Shown: positions 9,101 to 15,486 of the stretch, piece by piece
Numbering within the stretch: the first letter of the stretch is position 1
How the letters are laid out: each line of letters begins with the position of its first letter
Assembly (NCBI GenBank): GCA_934373235.1
Contig: CAKROW010000047.1
Coordinates: forward strand, 1 to 21,584
From: an uncultured Blautia sp.
GTDB taxonomy: Bacteria > Bacillota > Clostridia > Lachnospirales > Lachnospiraceae
Reading direction: 5' to 3'
DNA: 21,584 bases
Made by a program: the position numbers and the translations under genes
Notes under the pieces: generated by a model
The model's input: only the letters and a program-made list of their open reading frames with translations
Database searches by the model: none
What the model was told of the DNA's origin: nothing

Positions 9101-9575
9101 CAGCGGTCTTTGCATCCTCGTACATACCCCGTGTGAGGTATCTTGCCACCTCTCCTGCCAGGCAGGCACTTAATGCAATGATTCCCTCGTGATATTTTTC
9201 CAGAAGCTCCATGTCAACTCTGGGCTTATAATAAAAGCCCTCCACAAATCCCTTGGAAACGATCTTCATAAGATTATTGTAGCCCTGATTATTCTCCGCA
9301 AGGAGTACCAGATGATAGTAACGGTCATCACCGCTTCCCACTTCTCTGTCAAATCTGGAACCTGGTGCCACATAGACCTCACAGCCAAGGATGGGATTGA
9401 TGCCGGCCTCCCTGGCAGCTCTGTAAAAATCAATAACACCGTACATAACTCCGTGATCTGTGATCGCAGCACTGTCCATGCCAAGTTCCTTCACTCTTGC
9501 CACATATTCTTTTATCTTGTTGGAGCCGTCCAGAAGACTGTACTCCGTATGGACGTGAAGATGTGTAAACTCCAA
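6108..9575 (-). CDS. dnaE: DNA polymerase III alpha subunit (DnaE1 type)
   Basis: A replicative polymerase subunit. Its 1155 residues match the family length. An N-terminal PHP domain retains its likely metal ligands: HLHVH at 5-9, ITDHG at 38-42, GCEVYV around E66, and H88. The polymerase core shows GPGRGSAAGS at 355-364 and the catalytic acids in PDIDVDF (D397, D399) and KMDFLG (D550). A helix-hairpin-helix region follows, and an OB-fold lies near the C-terminus (around VIVGGMIVDKTVKYTKNNK). The start is a TTG at 9575, fixed by AGGAGG 6 bases upstream; the next in-frame ATG is 33 codons in and would remove the first PHP motif. It follows cvfB by 73 bases. Whether this organism also has PolC cannot be seen here. 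Confidence 0.97.
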   Translation of the reverse strand: MEFTHLHVHTEYSLLDGSNKIKEYVARVKELGMDSAAITDHGVMYGVIDFYRAAREAGINPILGCEVYVAPGSRFDREVGSGDDRYYHLVLLAENNQGYNNLMKIVSKGFVEGFYYKPRVDMELLEKYHEGIIALSACLAGEVARYLTRGMYEDAKTAALRYRDIFGKGNFFLELQDHGIPEQQTVNQQLLRMHQETGIDLVATNDVHYTMAEDAEPHDILLCLQTGRKLADEDRMRYEGGQYYVKSPEEMARLFPYALEALENTHKIAERCHVEIEFGVTKLPKYDVPDGLTSWEYLNKLCHEGLEERYHPVTSELRERLEYELSTIKNMGYVDYFLIVWDFIKYARDNDIMVGPGRGSAAGSLVAYTLGITQLDPIRYDLLFERFLNPERVSMPDIDVDFCFERRQEVIDYVRRKYGDDCVVQIVTFGTLAARGVIRDVGRVLDMPYAQVDTIAKMIPQELNITISKALEMNPELRKAYQEQEDIHKLIDMAKRLEGLPRHTSMHAAGVVISQKDVSEYVPLSRAQDGSIVTQFTMTTLEELGLLKMDFLGLRTLTVIQNAVKLVREGTGTVLDMQKIDYNDKKVLDSLGTGHSEGVFQLESAGMKNFMKELKPQSLEDVIAGISLYRPGPMDFIPQYIRGKNRPDTIRYDCPQMEPILKPTYGCIVYQEQVMQIVRDLAGYTLGRSDLVRRAMSKKKASVMAKERQNFVYGNEAEGVPGCIAKGISEEIANKIYDEMTDFAKYAFNKSHAAAYAVVSYQTAYLKYYYPVEFMAALMTSVVEMPNKVAEYISVCRQMGIGILPPDINRGTYGFSVDNGSIRYALSAIKSIGRPVIEAIVREREEHGEYNSFKNFIERNIGQINKRVVENLIKAGAVDCLEGNRHQKMTVYSRILDSVNQDKKHTMAGQLSLFDIVSEEDKKEFEIRMPALAEYPADVILGFEKDVLGIYLSGHPLEEYQNMMGKIISSRTSDFQPDEETGRPRVVDGQKVIVGGMIVDKTVKYTKNNKVMAFITLEDLVGTVEVVVFPRDYEKSQKYLEEDNKIFIQGRVSAEDDKPSKLILEKVRSFDDVPKELWIQFENMEEYTLRSAELMKDLTASPGGDAVVVFLRDVKAMKKLPPLYKVKPEENWLASMREKYGTGNVKIVERAIKKF

Positions 9576-9596
9576 AATACCCCTCCTATCTGAATA

Positions 9597-9630
9597 CTGC
9601 CGGTTCTCAGAATATTTCTGAAACCGGCAG
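9597..9630 (-). repeat. Stem-loop between cvfB and dnaE
   Basis: An inverted repeat with a 9-base outer arm (CTGCCGGTT / AACCGGCAG) and a 6-base inner arm (TCAGAA / TTCTGA), a one-base bulge and an ATA loop. On the minus strand it is followed by A/G-rich sequence carrying the dnaE ribosome site, not by a U-run. It is therefore not a typical terminator for cvfB. It ends about 10 bases before the dnaE Shine-Dalgarno, so it could protect or process the message or influence dnaE translation. Confidence 0.6.
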
Positions 9631-9648
9631 CCAACTGATCCTGTACTC

Positions 9649-10488
9649 TTATTTTTTGTAGATACGTTTATCCCTGATCTCTACCTTGCCTTCTTTCATA
9701 AGGTGTCCTACCGCACGTTTAAATGCGTTTTTGCTGAGACCAAATTCTCTTTTGATAACCTCCGGAGATACCCGGTCATCAAAGGGAAGAACTCCCGCAA
9801 ACTCTTCGATAACACTGAGGACATTTTCCGCATCTTCATTGATCTGAAGATATGCCTTCTGGCGGTCGCTGACATTCAGCTTGCCGTCTTCCTTCACCTC
9901 TGTGACACGAAGTGTGAGAACCTTGCCAGGTCTGTATTTGCCGGATGCCTCTCTTGCCGGGATCAGTGCTGAATATCTGTCATCTACTGCCACGAACACA
10001 CCAAAGTTATTGCTGATCTCATAGACACGACCCTTAACCTCATCTCCGATCACATAAGGAGATCTCTGTGAAAGATAATGGTATACCTTCATGGTCGCAC
10101 AAAGCCTGCTGCTCTTGTCAACATAAAGGGCAACAAGACATTCATCTCCCTCACGTACACGTACAGTCTGCTCATGATACGGAAGAAGAAGATCCTTCTC
10201 AAGTCCCCAGTCAAGAAAAGCTCCGATCCTTGTGACCTGTTTAACCTTGAGAACTGCTGTCTCCCCTACTGTTACCATCGGCTCTCTTGTGGTTGCGATC
10301 ATGCGGTCCTGGGAATCTTTATAAATAAAAACCTCCAGTTGATCTCCCACTTTGGTTCCTGCCGGTACCTGCTTGGCAGGAAGAAGCACGCGGTCTGTCT
10401 GGGGCGCATTCTGATCTTCGCCCAGATATATTCCGAAGTCTACAGTTTTTACAACTGTAAGTGTCTGTTTTTTACCTAATTCAATCAT
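9649..10488 (-). CDS. cvfB: CvfB/YitL-like S1-domain RNA-binding protein
   Basis: A 279-residue cytosolic protein of the conserved virulence factor B family: consecutive S1-like OB-folds (about 1-65, 66-135 and 145-212) followed by a winged-helix domain (about 220-279, LPFDDRVSPEVIKREFGLSKNAFKRAVGHLMKEGKV). Typical S1 stretches are VTRIGAFLDWGLEKDLLLPY and GRVYEISNNFGVFV. The family binds RNA and affects gene expression in Staphylococcus; its exact role here is unknown. The ATG at 10488 has AGGAG 5 bases upstream. A TGATATAAT extended -10 lies about 56 bases upstream of the start. dnaE follows after a stem-loop without a U-run, suggesting co-transcription. Confidence 0.9.
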   Translation of the reverse strand: MIELGKKQTLTVVKTVDFGIYLGEDQNAPQTDRVLLPAKQVPAGTKVGDQLEVFIYKDSQDRMIATTREPMVTVGETAVLKVKQVTRIGAFLDWGLEKDLLLPYHEQTVRVREGDECLVALYVDKSSRLCATMKVYHYLSQRSPYVIGDEVKGRVYEISNNFGVFVAVDDRYSALIPAREASGKYRPGKVLTLRVTEVKEDGKLNVSDRQKAYLQINEDAENVLSVIEEFAGVLPFDDRVSPEVIKREFGLSKNAFKRAVGHLMKEGKVEIRDKRIYKK

Positions 10489-10543
10489 ACTTACTCCTGT
10501 TCATCTATCTGTGATCATATATTTTCTGGTTTTTAGCGTTCAC

Positions 10544-10552
10544 ATTATATCA
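10544..10552 (-). promoter_or_regulatory. Extended -10 promoter element upstream of cvfB
   Basis: The minus strand reads TGATATAAT, a perfect -10 hexamer with the extended TG motif. No good -35 is visible 16-18 bases upstream, as is usual for extended -10 promoters. It lies between the nhaC terminator and the cvfB start and would give a leader of about 50 bases. Confidence 0.6.
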
Positions 10553-10599
10553 TAAACCCCAGATTATAGGAAGAGAAAAGCTGATATTCGCAATCCGTC

Positions 10600-10632
10600 A
10601 AAAACGGCACCGGAAATTTCTTTCCAATGCCG
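10600..10632 (-). terminator. Intrinsic terminator of nhaC
   Basis: On the minus strand CGGCATTGGAAA, a GAAA loop and TTTCCGGTGCCG form a 12-pair stem with two G-U pairs, followed directly by TTTTT. It begins about 22 bases after the nhaC stop codon and separates that gene from cvfB. Confidence 0.85.
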
Positions 10633-10653
10633 CCTTTTCTCCACAGTTCTCTA

Positions 10654-12282
10654 TTAATTTTTCTCGATAGGAAGCGGATTCTTAAGCTTGATGACAAAAA
10701 GTACGATCAGCATAAGAACAATTCCTGCCGGAAGTGCTATCCAGGCTGTTTTTACAAAGCCTGCGATAATGTATGTCACAAAGGAAACCGCAGCAGCCAC
10801 AACTGCATACGGAAGCTGTGTGGATACATGGGTCACATGGTCGCACTGTGCTCCTGCCGAAGCCATGATCGTTGTATCGGAAATCGGTGAGCAGTGGTCT
10901 CCACATACAGCACCTGCCATACATGCGGACATGGAAATGATCATCATCTCAGGACTTGATTTCTCAAATACTGCTACAACGATAGGGATCAGGATACCGA
11001 AGGTTCCCCATGAAGTACCTGTGGCAAAAGCAAGTCCACATCCAACCAGGAAAATGATCGCCGGAAGGATAACCTCGATTCCACCTGCAACAGATTTCAT
11101 GCTCTCCTCAACAAATACCGCAGCACCAAGGCTGTCTGTCATAGCTTTCAGAGTCCATGCAAAAGTCAGGATCATGATAGCCGGTACCATTGCCTTGAAT
11201 CCCTCCGGGATGCAGTCCATGCACTCTCTGAAGTTGGCAACTCTGCGCACCATGTAGAAGATAATAGTGATCACAAGACCGAAAGCACTTCCCATTGTAA
11301 GGCCAAGGGATGCATCACTCTGTGAAAAAGCTGTAACAAAATCAGTGCCGCTGAAAAATCCACCTGTATAGATCATACTGATAACACAGCAGATAACCAG
11401 CGCAACAATAGGAACTACCAGATCCATAACCTTGCCTCTTGGATTAACTGTATCCTCAGAGGTTGCATTTGCGTAAGGTCTTGCCTCTGTTGTAAAAAGA
11501 TCTCCGTTAAGAGCATTGATCTCATGTGTTTTCATAGCTCCGAACTCAGTTTTCATCAGTACCATTCCAACCATCATGACAATGGTAAGGATCGCATAGA
11601 AGTTATAGGGAATAGTGCGGACAAAAATAGCAAGTCCATCCTGTCCTTCAACAAATCCGCTGACTGCTGCCGCCCATGAGGAGATCGGTGCGATGATACA
11701 GACCGGTGCTGCTGTTGCATCGATCAGATACGCAAATTTGGCTCTGGATACATGATGGCGGTCTGTTACAGGACGCATAACGCTTCCCACTGTCAGGCAG
11801 TTAAAATAGTCATCAATAAAGATCAGGATACCAAGTATGATAGCTGCAAGCTCCGCACCTACTCTTGTATGGATCCTCTTACTTGCCCAGCGTCCGAATG
11901 CTGCGGAACCGCCGGCCTTGTTCATCATGCACACAACTGATCCAAGGATTACAAGGAAGATCAGGATACCGACATTATAGCTGTCAGCAAGTACACTGAT
12001 GATTCCGTCCTCAAAAATATGTGTGACAGTTCCCTCAAAGGAAAATCCGGAATAAAGAAGTCCACCCATGAGGATTCCCAGAAACAGAGAGCTGTAAACC
12101 TCTTTTGTGATCAGCGCAAGGACGATCGCCACAAGTGGTGGCAACAAAGCCCATATGGTTGCATACAGCGCAGGTTTTGCAGCCTCCTCTGCTTCAGCAG
12201 CAAGAACAGTCACTGGACTGGCCATTGCCGCCATGAAGACCATTGCCAGAACCGGCAATGCTTTTCCTGTTTTTTTGGTCAT
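10654..12282 (-). CDS. nhaC: NhaC-family antiporter, probably lysine transporter (LysW type)
   Basis: A 542-residue polytopic membrane protein with about 11-13 hydrophobic segments and NhaC-family stretches such as FIDDYFNCLTVGSVMRP, APISSWAAAVSGF, FATGTSWGTFGI and CGDHCSPISDTTIMASAG. The frame opens further upstream, but the ATG at 12282 is the first that leaves the riboswitch terminator outside the gene, and it has a GGAAGGGG ribosome site. The first 32 residues look like a cleavable signal (KK, hydrophobic core, VLAAEAEE) before the first certain membrane helix. A lysine riboswitch with a terminator precedes it. Comparative studies of L-box regulons assigned such NhaC members to lysine transport, so the substrate here is more likely lysine coupled to Na+ or H+ than Na+/H+ alone. 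That assignment is inferred from regulation. Confidence 0.88.
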   Translation of the reverse strand: MTKKTGKALPVLAMVFMAAMASPVTVLAAEAEEAAKPALYATIWALLPPLVAIVLALITKEVYSSLFLGILMGGLLYSGFSFEGTVTHIFEDGIISVLADSYNVGILIFLVILGSVVCMMNKAGGSAAFGRWASKRIHTRVGAELAAIILGILIFIDDYFNCLTVGSVMRPVTDRHHVSRAKFAYLIDATAAPVCIIAPISSWAAAVSGFVEGQDGLAIFVRTIPYNFYAILTIVMMVGMVLMKTEFGAMKTHEINALNGDLFTTEARPYANATSEDTVNPRGKVMDLVVPIVALVICCVISMIYTGGFFSGTDFVTAFSQSDASLGLTMGSAFGLVITIIFYMVRRVANFRECMDCIPEGFKAMVPAIMILTFAWTLKAMTDSLGAAVFVEESMKSVAGGIEVILPAIIFLVGCGLAFATGTSWGTFGILIPIVVAVFEKSSPEMMIISMSACMAGAVCGDHCSPISDTTIMASAGAQCDHVTHVSTQLPYAVVAAAVSFVTYIIAGFVKTAWIALPAGIVLMLIVLFVIKLKNPLPIEKN

Positions 12283-12306
12283 TTTTTCTACCCCTTCCCA
12301 TAGGAC

Positions 12307-12342
12307 AAAAAAACGGAGGCTGTCCTTCTGAGAACACCTCCG
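12307..12342 (-). terminator. Riboswitch-controlled intrinsic terminator before nhaC
   Basis: On the minus strand CGGAGG and CCTCCG form the outer stem, TGTTC and GGACA extend it inward, and TCAGAA is the loop. A run of seven T follows. It lies between the L-box aptamer and the nhaC start and is the expected expression platform: lysine binding should favour it and switch the gene off. Confidence 0.88.
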
Positions 12343-12367
12343 GGTCAAATCTGATTCAACTGCTTAT

Positions 12368-12523
12368 GATAGCGCTCCACATCTGTGACAGTACGACGCA
12401 TATTCTGCGGCGTCCCAGCACCCTGCGTCCGGTCCGTCAGAGCACTTCGGCGGAGATTCCTTTCTCATGGACAGCCTGCCGGGGCCATACATCCATGATA
12501 CTCATAAGATCCGCACCTCTATC
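12368..12523 (-). ncRNA. Lysine riboswitch (L-box) aptamer
   Basis: The minus strand carries the hallmarks of the L-box in order. The 5' P1 strand is GATAGAGGTGCGG and is followed shortly by TGAGTA. Next come AGAAAGGAATCTCCGCCGAAG and GTGCTGGGACGCC, with a GACGC/GCGTC stem, and finally the closing strand GGAGCGCTATC. GATAG at the start pairs with CTATC at the end, and GCGGA pairs with TCCGC in the P2 arm. At about 156 bases it is slightly short for the class, probably through shorter peripheral helices. It is followed by an intrinsic terminator and the NhaC-family gene, a known target class. No covariance search was possible here, but the conserved core is clear. Confidence 0.92.
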
Positions 12524-12599
12524 TTTTATCCCTGCTGTCCGGCAGTCCGCTATTCCTGATGGAATCGCGCACCTCACCGGTCAGCCTGTATTTTTTATG

Positions 12600-12633
12600 T
12601 TTATACTGTAACAGCTTCTGTGGGAAATAGCAA
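12600..12633 (-). promoter_or_regulatory. Candidate promoter of the riboswitch-nhaC transcript
   Basis: The minus strand has TTGCTA (12633 to 12628), a 17-base spacer and TACAGT (12610 to 12605). An overlapping TATAAA (12605 to 12600) is an alternative -10. This would start transcription about 70-75 bases before the aptamer. The -35 lies inside an 18-base palindrome listed separately. Confidence 0.5.
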
Positions 12634-12641
12634 GCTATTTC
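12624..12641 (-). repeat. Perfect palindrome over the nhaC -35 region
   Basis: GAAATAGC and GCTATTTC are perfect 8-base inverted arms around two central bases. The element sits 10-27 bases after the GH42 stop codon and covers the candidate -35 TTGCTA of the next promoter. It could be a repressor operator or a small hairpin at the end of the GH42 message. No U-run follows, so it is not a standard terminator. Confidence 0.55.
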
Positions 12642-12650
12642 TGGTTATTC

Positions 12651-14675
12651 TCAGTGTTCTTTCAGTTTCTCAAGAATAAGCACTGCTTTTCCATCCATAT
12701 CTGCCTCTGTTCCAGGTTCATAGATCTCATCTGTGAGAAGATCTTTCCGTCTGTCTTTTACTTTAAATTTAACATTTCCGGAATTATGGTTCAGGATAAA
12801 CTGGATGCTTGTCTCACCACGGAACCGTTCTGTTACCTCCACCCCGTCCGGTGTTTCAAGAACCGGATAAATCTCTTTTTCCTCCAGTCTCTCTTTCAGG
12901 AACTGCCTGTAAAATTCCAGGGAAGACCTTGTCCCCATATAATAAGCTTTTCCTTTTCCGAAAACGTTTTCTGTAAGCACCGGAGTTCCCGCATAGAAAT
13001 CATCCTGATATTCTGCCAGTGACCTTGCCCCCTCCAGATGCATCAGATCACAGAGAAGCCCTGCCGAGTATTCTTTGTTCTTATATCGGAAGTGGTTCAC
13101 GCAGTCTGAAGGAAGTGCATCGGACTCCTCCACCCAGATTCCCAGGATATCTCTCAGCTTACCCGGATAACCGCCTGTAATGACCAGATCATGTTCATCC
13201 ACAATACCGCTGAAAAATGTGGTGATAAAGGTTCCTCCGTTTTTTACAAAGCTTCTCACTTTTTCATCGAATCCTGTCTTTGTCATATAGAGAAGAGGTG
13301 CTGCCACAACCTCATATTTCTCCAGATCATCATCCACGCCAATGATATCCACAGAATAATTCTGTTCTTCAAGTGCCCTGTAATAAAGAAACACCTCGTC
13401 CAGATATTTCATGTCACAGCTTGGGCCTGCGGAATACTCCACTGCCCACCAGTTATCCCAGTCAACAAGAAGTGCTACCTTTGCCCTGCATCTTGCCCCA
13501 AGTGTGCGGTCTCCAAGCATTTTCAGTTCTTTTCCCATCCGGGCGATCTCGCGGAAAACTCTTGTATTCTCAGTTCCCACATGATCGATCACTGCACCGT
13601 GAAATTTTTCGCAGGCACCAATACTTCTCCTCATCTGGAAAAACATCACGGTATCTGCTCCGTGTGCCATTGCCTGATAGCTCCACAGGCGCATCACTCC
13701 CGGACGTTTCAACGCATTGTAGGGCAGCCAGTTGGTAACACTTGGAGTCTGTTCCATAAGTGCAAACGGCTGTCCGCCTTTGATACCTCTCATAAGATCA
13801 TGGTTCATTGCCATTCTGGAATAGGGATCTTCATTTGCAGGGTAGTTGTCCCAAGAAATAAAGTCCATATATTTCGCCCATTTCTGATAATCCAGCGGCT
13901 TATAAAATCCCATAAGGTTTGTGGTGATCTTTGTATCCGGATCAAATTTACGGATGGCATTGTATTCCCCTTCAAAACATTTCAGCATACTGTCTGAATT
14001 AAACCGTCTGTAGTCCAGGGAAATACCCTGAAATGTGGTTCTGTTTTCTGCAAAATGCTCACTTAAAAGATTGGGAAGCACGATCTCGTCCCAGTCATAG
14101 AATGTATGTCCCCAGAACGCAGTATCCCAGACGCGGTTCAGCTCCTCAAGTGTTCCGTACTTCTCTTTCAGCCATACACGGAATTCTTTCTCACAGTTTT
14201 CGCAGTAACACTCACCGCCAAACTCATTATTGATATGCCATCCCACGATACAGTTTCTTTTTCCGTAGCGCTGAGCCAGTTTTTCTGCCAGAGCCACGGA
14301 ATATTTCTGAAATGCAGGGCTGTTGGGGCAGGAATTATGTCTGCTTCCGAATTTACGCTTCATGCCATTAAACTCAGTACGCAGGATATCCGGATGACGT
14401 TTTGCCATCCATGCGGGATGTGCCCCTGTTGATGTGGCAAGGCAGACTTTCAGGCCGTTTTTTTCCACAAGATCCATGATCTTATCCAGTCTGGAAAAAT
14501 CATATACATCCTCAGATGGCTGCAGACTTGCCCACGAAAAAACATTAAGTGTGACAATGTCGATCCCTGCCAGTTTAAAGAGGCGCATATCGTCCTCCCA
14601 TATTTCCTCCGGCCACTGCTCCGGATTATAGTCTCCGCCGTAAAGTACCTTGCTGATCCTTGAATCTCCTATCAT
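12651..14675 (-). CDS. GH42 beta-galactosidase, cytoplasmic
   Basis: A retaining glycosidase that removes terminal beta-galactose (family members also act on alpha-L-arabinopyranosides). The 674 residues fit GH42. The catalytic TIM barrel starts with LYGGDYNPEQW at 11-21. The acid/base Glu is in HINNEFGG (E151) and the nucleophile in LMEQTPS (E308). Cysteines C116, C156, C158 and C161 (CYCENC) match the zinc site of the family. The trimerisation domain and a small beta domain follow from about 400. There is no signal peptide, so it works inside the cell on imported oligosaccharides. The ATG at 14675 has GGAGG 8 bases upstream. It starts 46 bases after araD with no terminator between, implying one transcript. 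Confidence 0.94.
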   Translation of the reverse strand: MIGDSRISKVLYGGDYNPEQWPEEIWEDDMRLFKLAGIDIVTLNVFSWASLQPSEDVYDFSRLDKIMDLVEKNGLKVCLATSTGAHPAWMAKRHPDILRTEFNGMKRKFGSRHNSCPNSPAFQKYSVALAEKLAQRYGKRNCIVGWHINNEFGGECYCENCEKEFRVWLKEKYGTLEELNRVWDTAFWGHTFYDWDEIVLPNLLSEHFAENRTTFQGISLDYRRFNSDSMLKCFEGEYNAIRKFDPDTKITTNLMGFYKPLDYQKWAKYMDFISWDNYPANEDPYSRMAMNHDLMRGIKGGQPFALMEQTPSVTNWLPYNALKRPGVMRLWSYQAMAHGADTVMFFQMRRSIGACEKFHGAVIDHVGTENTRVFREIARMGKELKMLGDRTLGARCRAKVALLVDWDNWWAVEYSAGPSCDMKYLDEVFLYYRALEEQNYSVDIIGVDDDLEKYEVVAAPLLYMTKTGFDEKVRSFVKNGGTFITTFFSGIVDEHDLVITGGYPGKLRDILGIWVEESDALPSDCVNHFRYKNKEYSAGLLCDLMHLEGARSLAEYQDDFYAGTPVLTENVFGKGKAYYMGTRSSLEFYRQFLKERLEEKEIYPVLETPDGVEVTERFRGETSIQFILNHNSGNVKFKVKDRRKDLLTDEIYEPGTEADMDGKAVLILEKLKEH

Positions 14676-14721
14676 CTAAAATTCCTCCAGTCCTCAGGTA
14701 CCCCGGCAGAACACCCGATCA

Positions 14722-15420
14722 TCAGTCTTTATGAATCTGTCCGTAATAAGCATTTGCTCCATGTTTTCTGTAGTAATGCTTATCCTGTAACTCCTGGGGT
14801 GCAGGTTTTACCTGCGGGTTGATCAGCTCGCATCTGGAAGCCATCTTGGCAACTTCCTCCAGCACAACTGCATTATGTACTGCCTCGTGGGCATCCTTTC
14901 CCCAGGTGAACGGGCCATGGTTTTTGCACAGTACTGCCGGTACTGCCTCATAATCCTTATCTTTAAAATAATCTGCAATGAGGATCCCTGTATTCTTCTC
15001 ATATGCTTCGTCGATCTCTTCTTTTGTCAGGTTGCGTACACATGGAACTTCTCCGTAGATATAGTCCGCATGGGTAGTTCCGTAACACGGGATTCCACGT
15101 CCTGCCTGTGCCCAGCTTGTAGCCCAGGATGAATGTGTATGTACGATCCCGCCGATCTTTGGAAATGCATTGTAAAGGACCACATGGGTAGCTGTGTCAG
15201 AAGACGGATTATATTCACCTTCCACCTTGTTACCCTCAAGATCCACCACTACCATATCTTCCGGTCTGAGTTTATCGTAATCTACTCCACTTGGTTTGAT
15301 GACAAACAGACCTTTTTCTCTGTCGATACCGCTGACATTGCCCCATGTAAAAGTAACAAGCCCGTACTTCGGCAGATCCATATTTGCTCTGTAAACTTCC
15401 TCTTTTAATTTCTCCAGCAT
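14722..15420 (-). CDS. araD: L-ribulose-5-phosphate 4-epimerase
   Basis: Converts L-ribulose 5-phosphate to D-xylulose 5-phosphate, linking L-arabinose (or L-ascorbate/xylulose) catabolism to the pentose phosphate pathway; a cytosolic zinc-dependent class II aldolase-fold enzyme. The 232 residues match AraD (231 in E. coli). Zinc ligands H94 and H96 (VHTHSSWA) and H168 (CKNHGP) and the catalytic-type D119 (THADY) align with E. coli H95, H97, H171 and D120. The ATG at 15420 has GGGAGG 7 bases upstream. No araA or araB is in the window; the next gene is a GH42 glycosidase. UlaF and SgbE are close paralogues that sequence alone does not fully exclude. Confidence 0.93.
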   Translation of the reverse strand: MLEKLKEEVYRANMDLPKYGLVTFTWGNVSGIDREKGLFVIKPSGVDYDKLRPEDMVVVDLEGNKVEGEYNPSSDTATHVVLYNAFPKIGGIVHTHSSWATSWAQAGRGIPCYGTTHADYIYGEVPCVRNLTKEEIDEAYEKNTGILIADYFKDKDYEAVPAVLCKNHGPFTWGKDAHEAVHNAVVLEEVAKMASRCELINPQVKPAPQELQDKHYYRKHGANAYYGQIHKD

Positions 15421-15436
15421 GACTGTTCCTCCCTTT

Positions 15437-15450
15437 AATAAACGCTTTGG
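15437..15450 (-). promoter_or_regulatory. Possible cre-like site upstream of araD
   Basis: The minus strand reads CCAAAGCGTTTATT. Its core AAAGCGTTTA agrees with the centre of the catabolite-control (CcpA) consensus TGAAAGCGTTTTCA, but both outer ends deviate. It lies between the candidate promoter and the araD ribosome site, where a roadblock-type cre could act. Weak evidence only. Confidence 0.3.
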
Positions 15451-15477
15451 TTTCCCCTGCAGCTTTTTATGGCTTCA

Positions 15478-15486
15478 ATTATATCA
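15478..15486 (-). promoter_or_regulatory. Extended -10 promoter element for araD-GH42
   Basis: The minus strand reads TGATATAAT, overlapping the TGA stop codon of the thioesterase gene. The hexamer is perfect and carries the extended TG; no recognisable -35 is present. It would place the transcription start about 50 bases before the araD ATG. Confidence 0.5.

Noticed and set aside
9597..9630. Terminator of cvfB
   Set aside because: Good stem but no T-run on the minus strand; kept only as a stem-loop.
12243..12611. Plus-strand open frame over the nhaC leader
   Set aside because: The region is explained by the lysine riboswitch, its terminator and promoter on the minus strand.
13191..13997. 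268-codon plus-strand open frame inside the GH42 gene
   Set aside because: Antisense shadow; His- and Cys-rich composition without a recognisable fold.
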